A stretch of DNA of 64,000 nt from an uncultured Bryobacterales bacterium (GTDB taxonomy: Bacteria > Acidobacteriota > Terriglobia > Bryobacterales > UBA6623): assembly GCA_951813065.1 (NCBI GenBank), contig CATOTH010000006.1, positions 62,001 through 126,000 on the forward strand. The letters are read 5' to 3'. Of the stretch, positions 63,826 to 64,000 are shown piece after piece. The position numbers and the translations under genes are program-made. The notes under the pieces are model-generated. The model had not been told where the DNA came from, did not search any database, and worked only from the letters and a program-made list of their open reading frames with translations. Each line of letters starts with the position of its first letter. Positions within the stretch are counted from its first letter, which is position 1.

Positions 63826-64000
63826 GAGATCTCCTTTTCGCTGCCGGCTTCCTGGCGGCCACGACTCTCTCGATCCTACCGATGGTTCTGCGTAGTGTCA
63901 ACACGGAGTCCAGGGCGAGCGAACGCTCCCGCTGTAGGCTCCCGAGCATTCATGGGCACCGCTTTGTCCTTTTCGTGGTCTCGTTGCTTCTCCTCCAAGC

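Noticed and set aside
1..64000. CRISPR array
   Set aside because: Reading through the window I saw no regularly spaced identical short repeats and no cas gene.

Overview
This is a GC-rich bacterial chromosome segment, most likely from an acidobacterium (Acidobacteriota, possibly a Bryobacterales-like or marine/sponge lineage). That assignment is an inference from gene content: paired DUF1549/DUF1553 and DUF1501 genes, many secreted hydrolases with Tat or lipoprotein signals, a small secreted protein of a type common in Acidobacteria, hpnD-hpnE, and egtB/egtD. No marker gene strong enough to settle taxonomy is present.

Layout. 1-13.6 kb is ordinary chromosome: a truncated MutS-like gene running off the left edge, a small conserved protein, two divergent membrane glycosyltransferases, rplU-rpmA with a clear promoter, two secreted/periplasmic amidohydrolase-type enzymes, and a DUF1549/DUF1553 + DUF1501 pair. 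At 13,664 there is a tRNA-Arg(CCT). Its 3' end is repeated exactly (17 bp) at 27,809, next to a tyrosine recombinase. The 14 kb between is therefore a genomic island.

The island carries decayed mobile-element pieces on its left and then a tight five-gene plus-strand cassette (16,854-24,845): a HelD/UvrD-like helicase, a protein I do not recognise, two P-loop ATPases of the BrxC/BrxD (DUF2791) type, and an Lhr-like DEAD/DEAH helicase. Three of the four junctions are overlapping or under 25 bp. A HigBA toxin-antitoxin pair and the integrase follow. The cassette resembles parts of BREX (BrxD + BrxHI) and Shango (ATPase + helicase), but there is no PglX/PglZ or TerB-like gene beside it. It is my main candidate for an undescribed defence system.

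27.8-33.2 kb is a worn accessory stretch: a frameshifted NYN-domain gene, a tiny membrane protein whose decayed twin lies inside the island, an R2-like ligand-binding oxidase, a HicB antitoxin with a broken hicA, and an intact IS1634-type element. 33.2-52.2 kb is chromosome again: a sialidase-like and a GH5-like enzyme, two Gfo/Idh/MocA oxidoreductases, an efflux adaptor + ABC ATPase without a permease, a minus-strand run egtD-ggt-hpnD-hpnE-PLP lyase with egtB divergent, tRNA-Thr(CGT), an enolase-superfamily enzyme, a leucine-rich-repeat protein and a serine hydrolase.

53.7-60.5 kb is a complete type I Wadjet operon (jetABCD, minus strand), bordered on both sides by transposase fragments. The window ends with a sulfatase and a small secreted protein. 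The window thus holds two likely anti-foreign-DNA loci (the island cassette and Wadjet), two toxin-antitoxin loci, and several transposase remnants.
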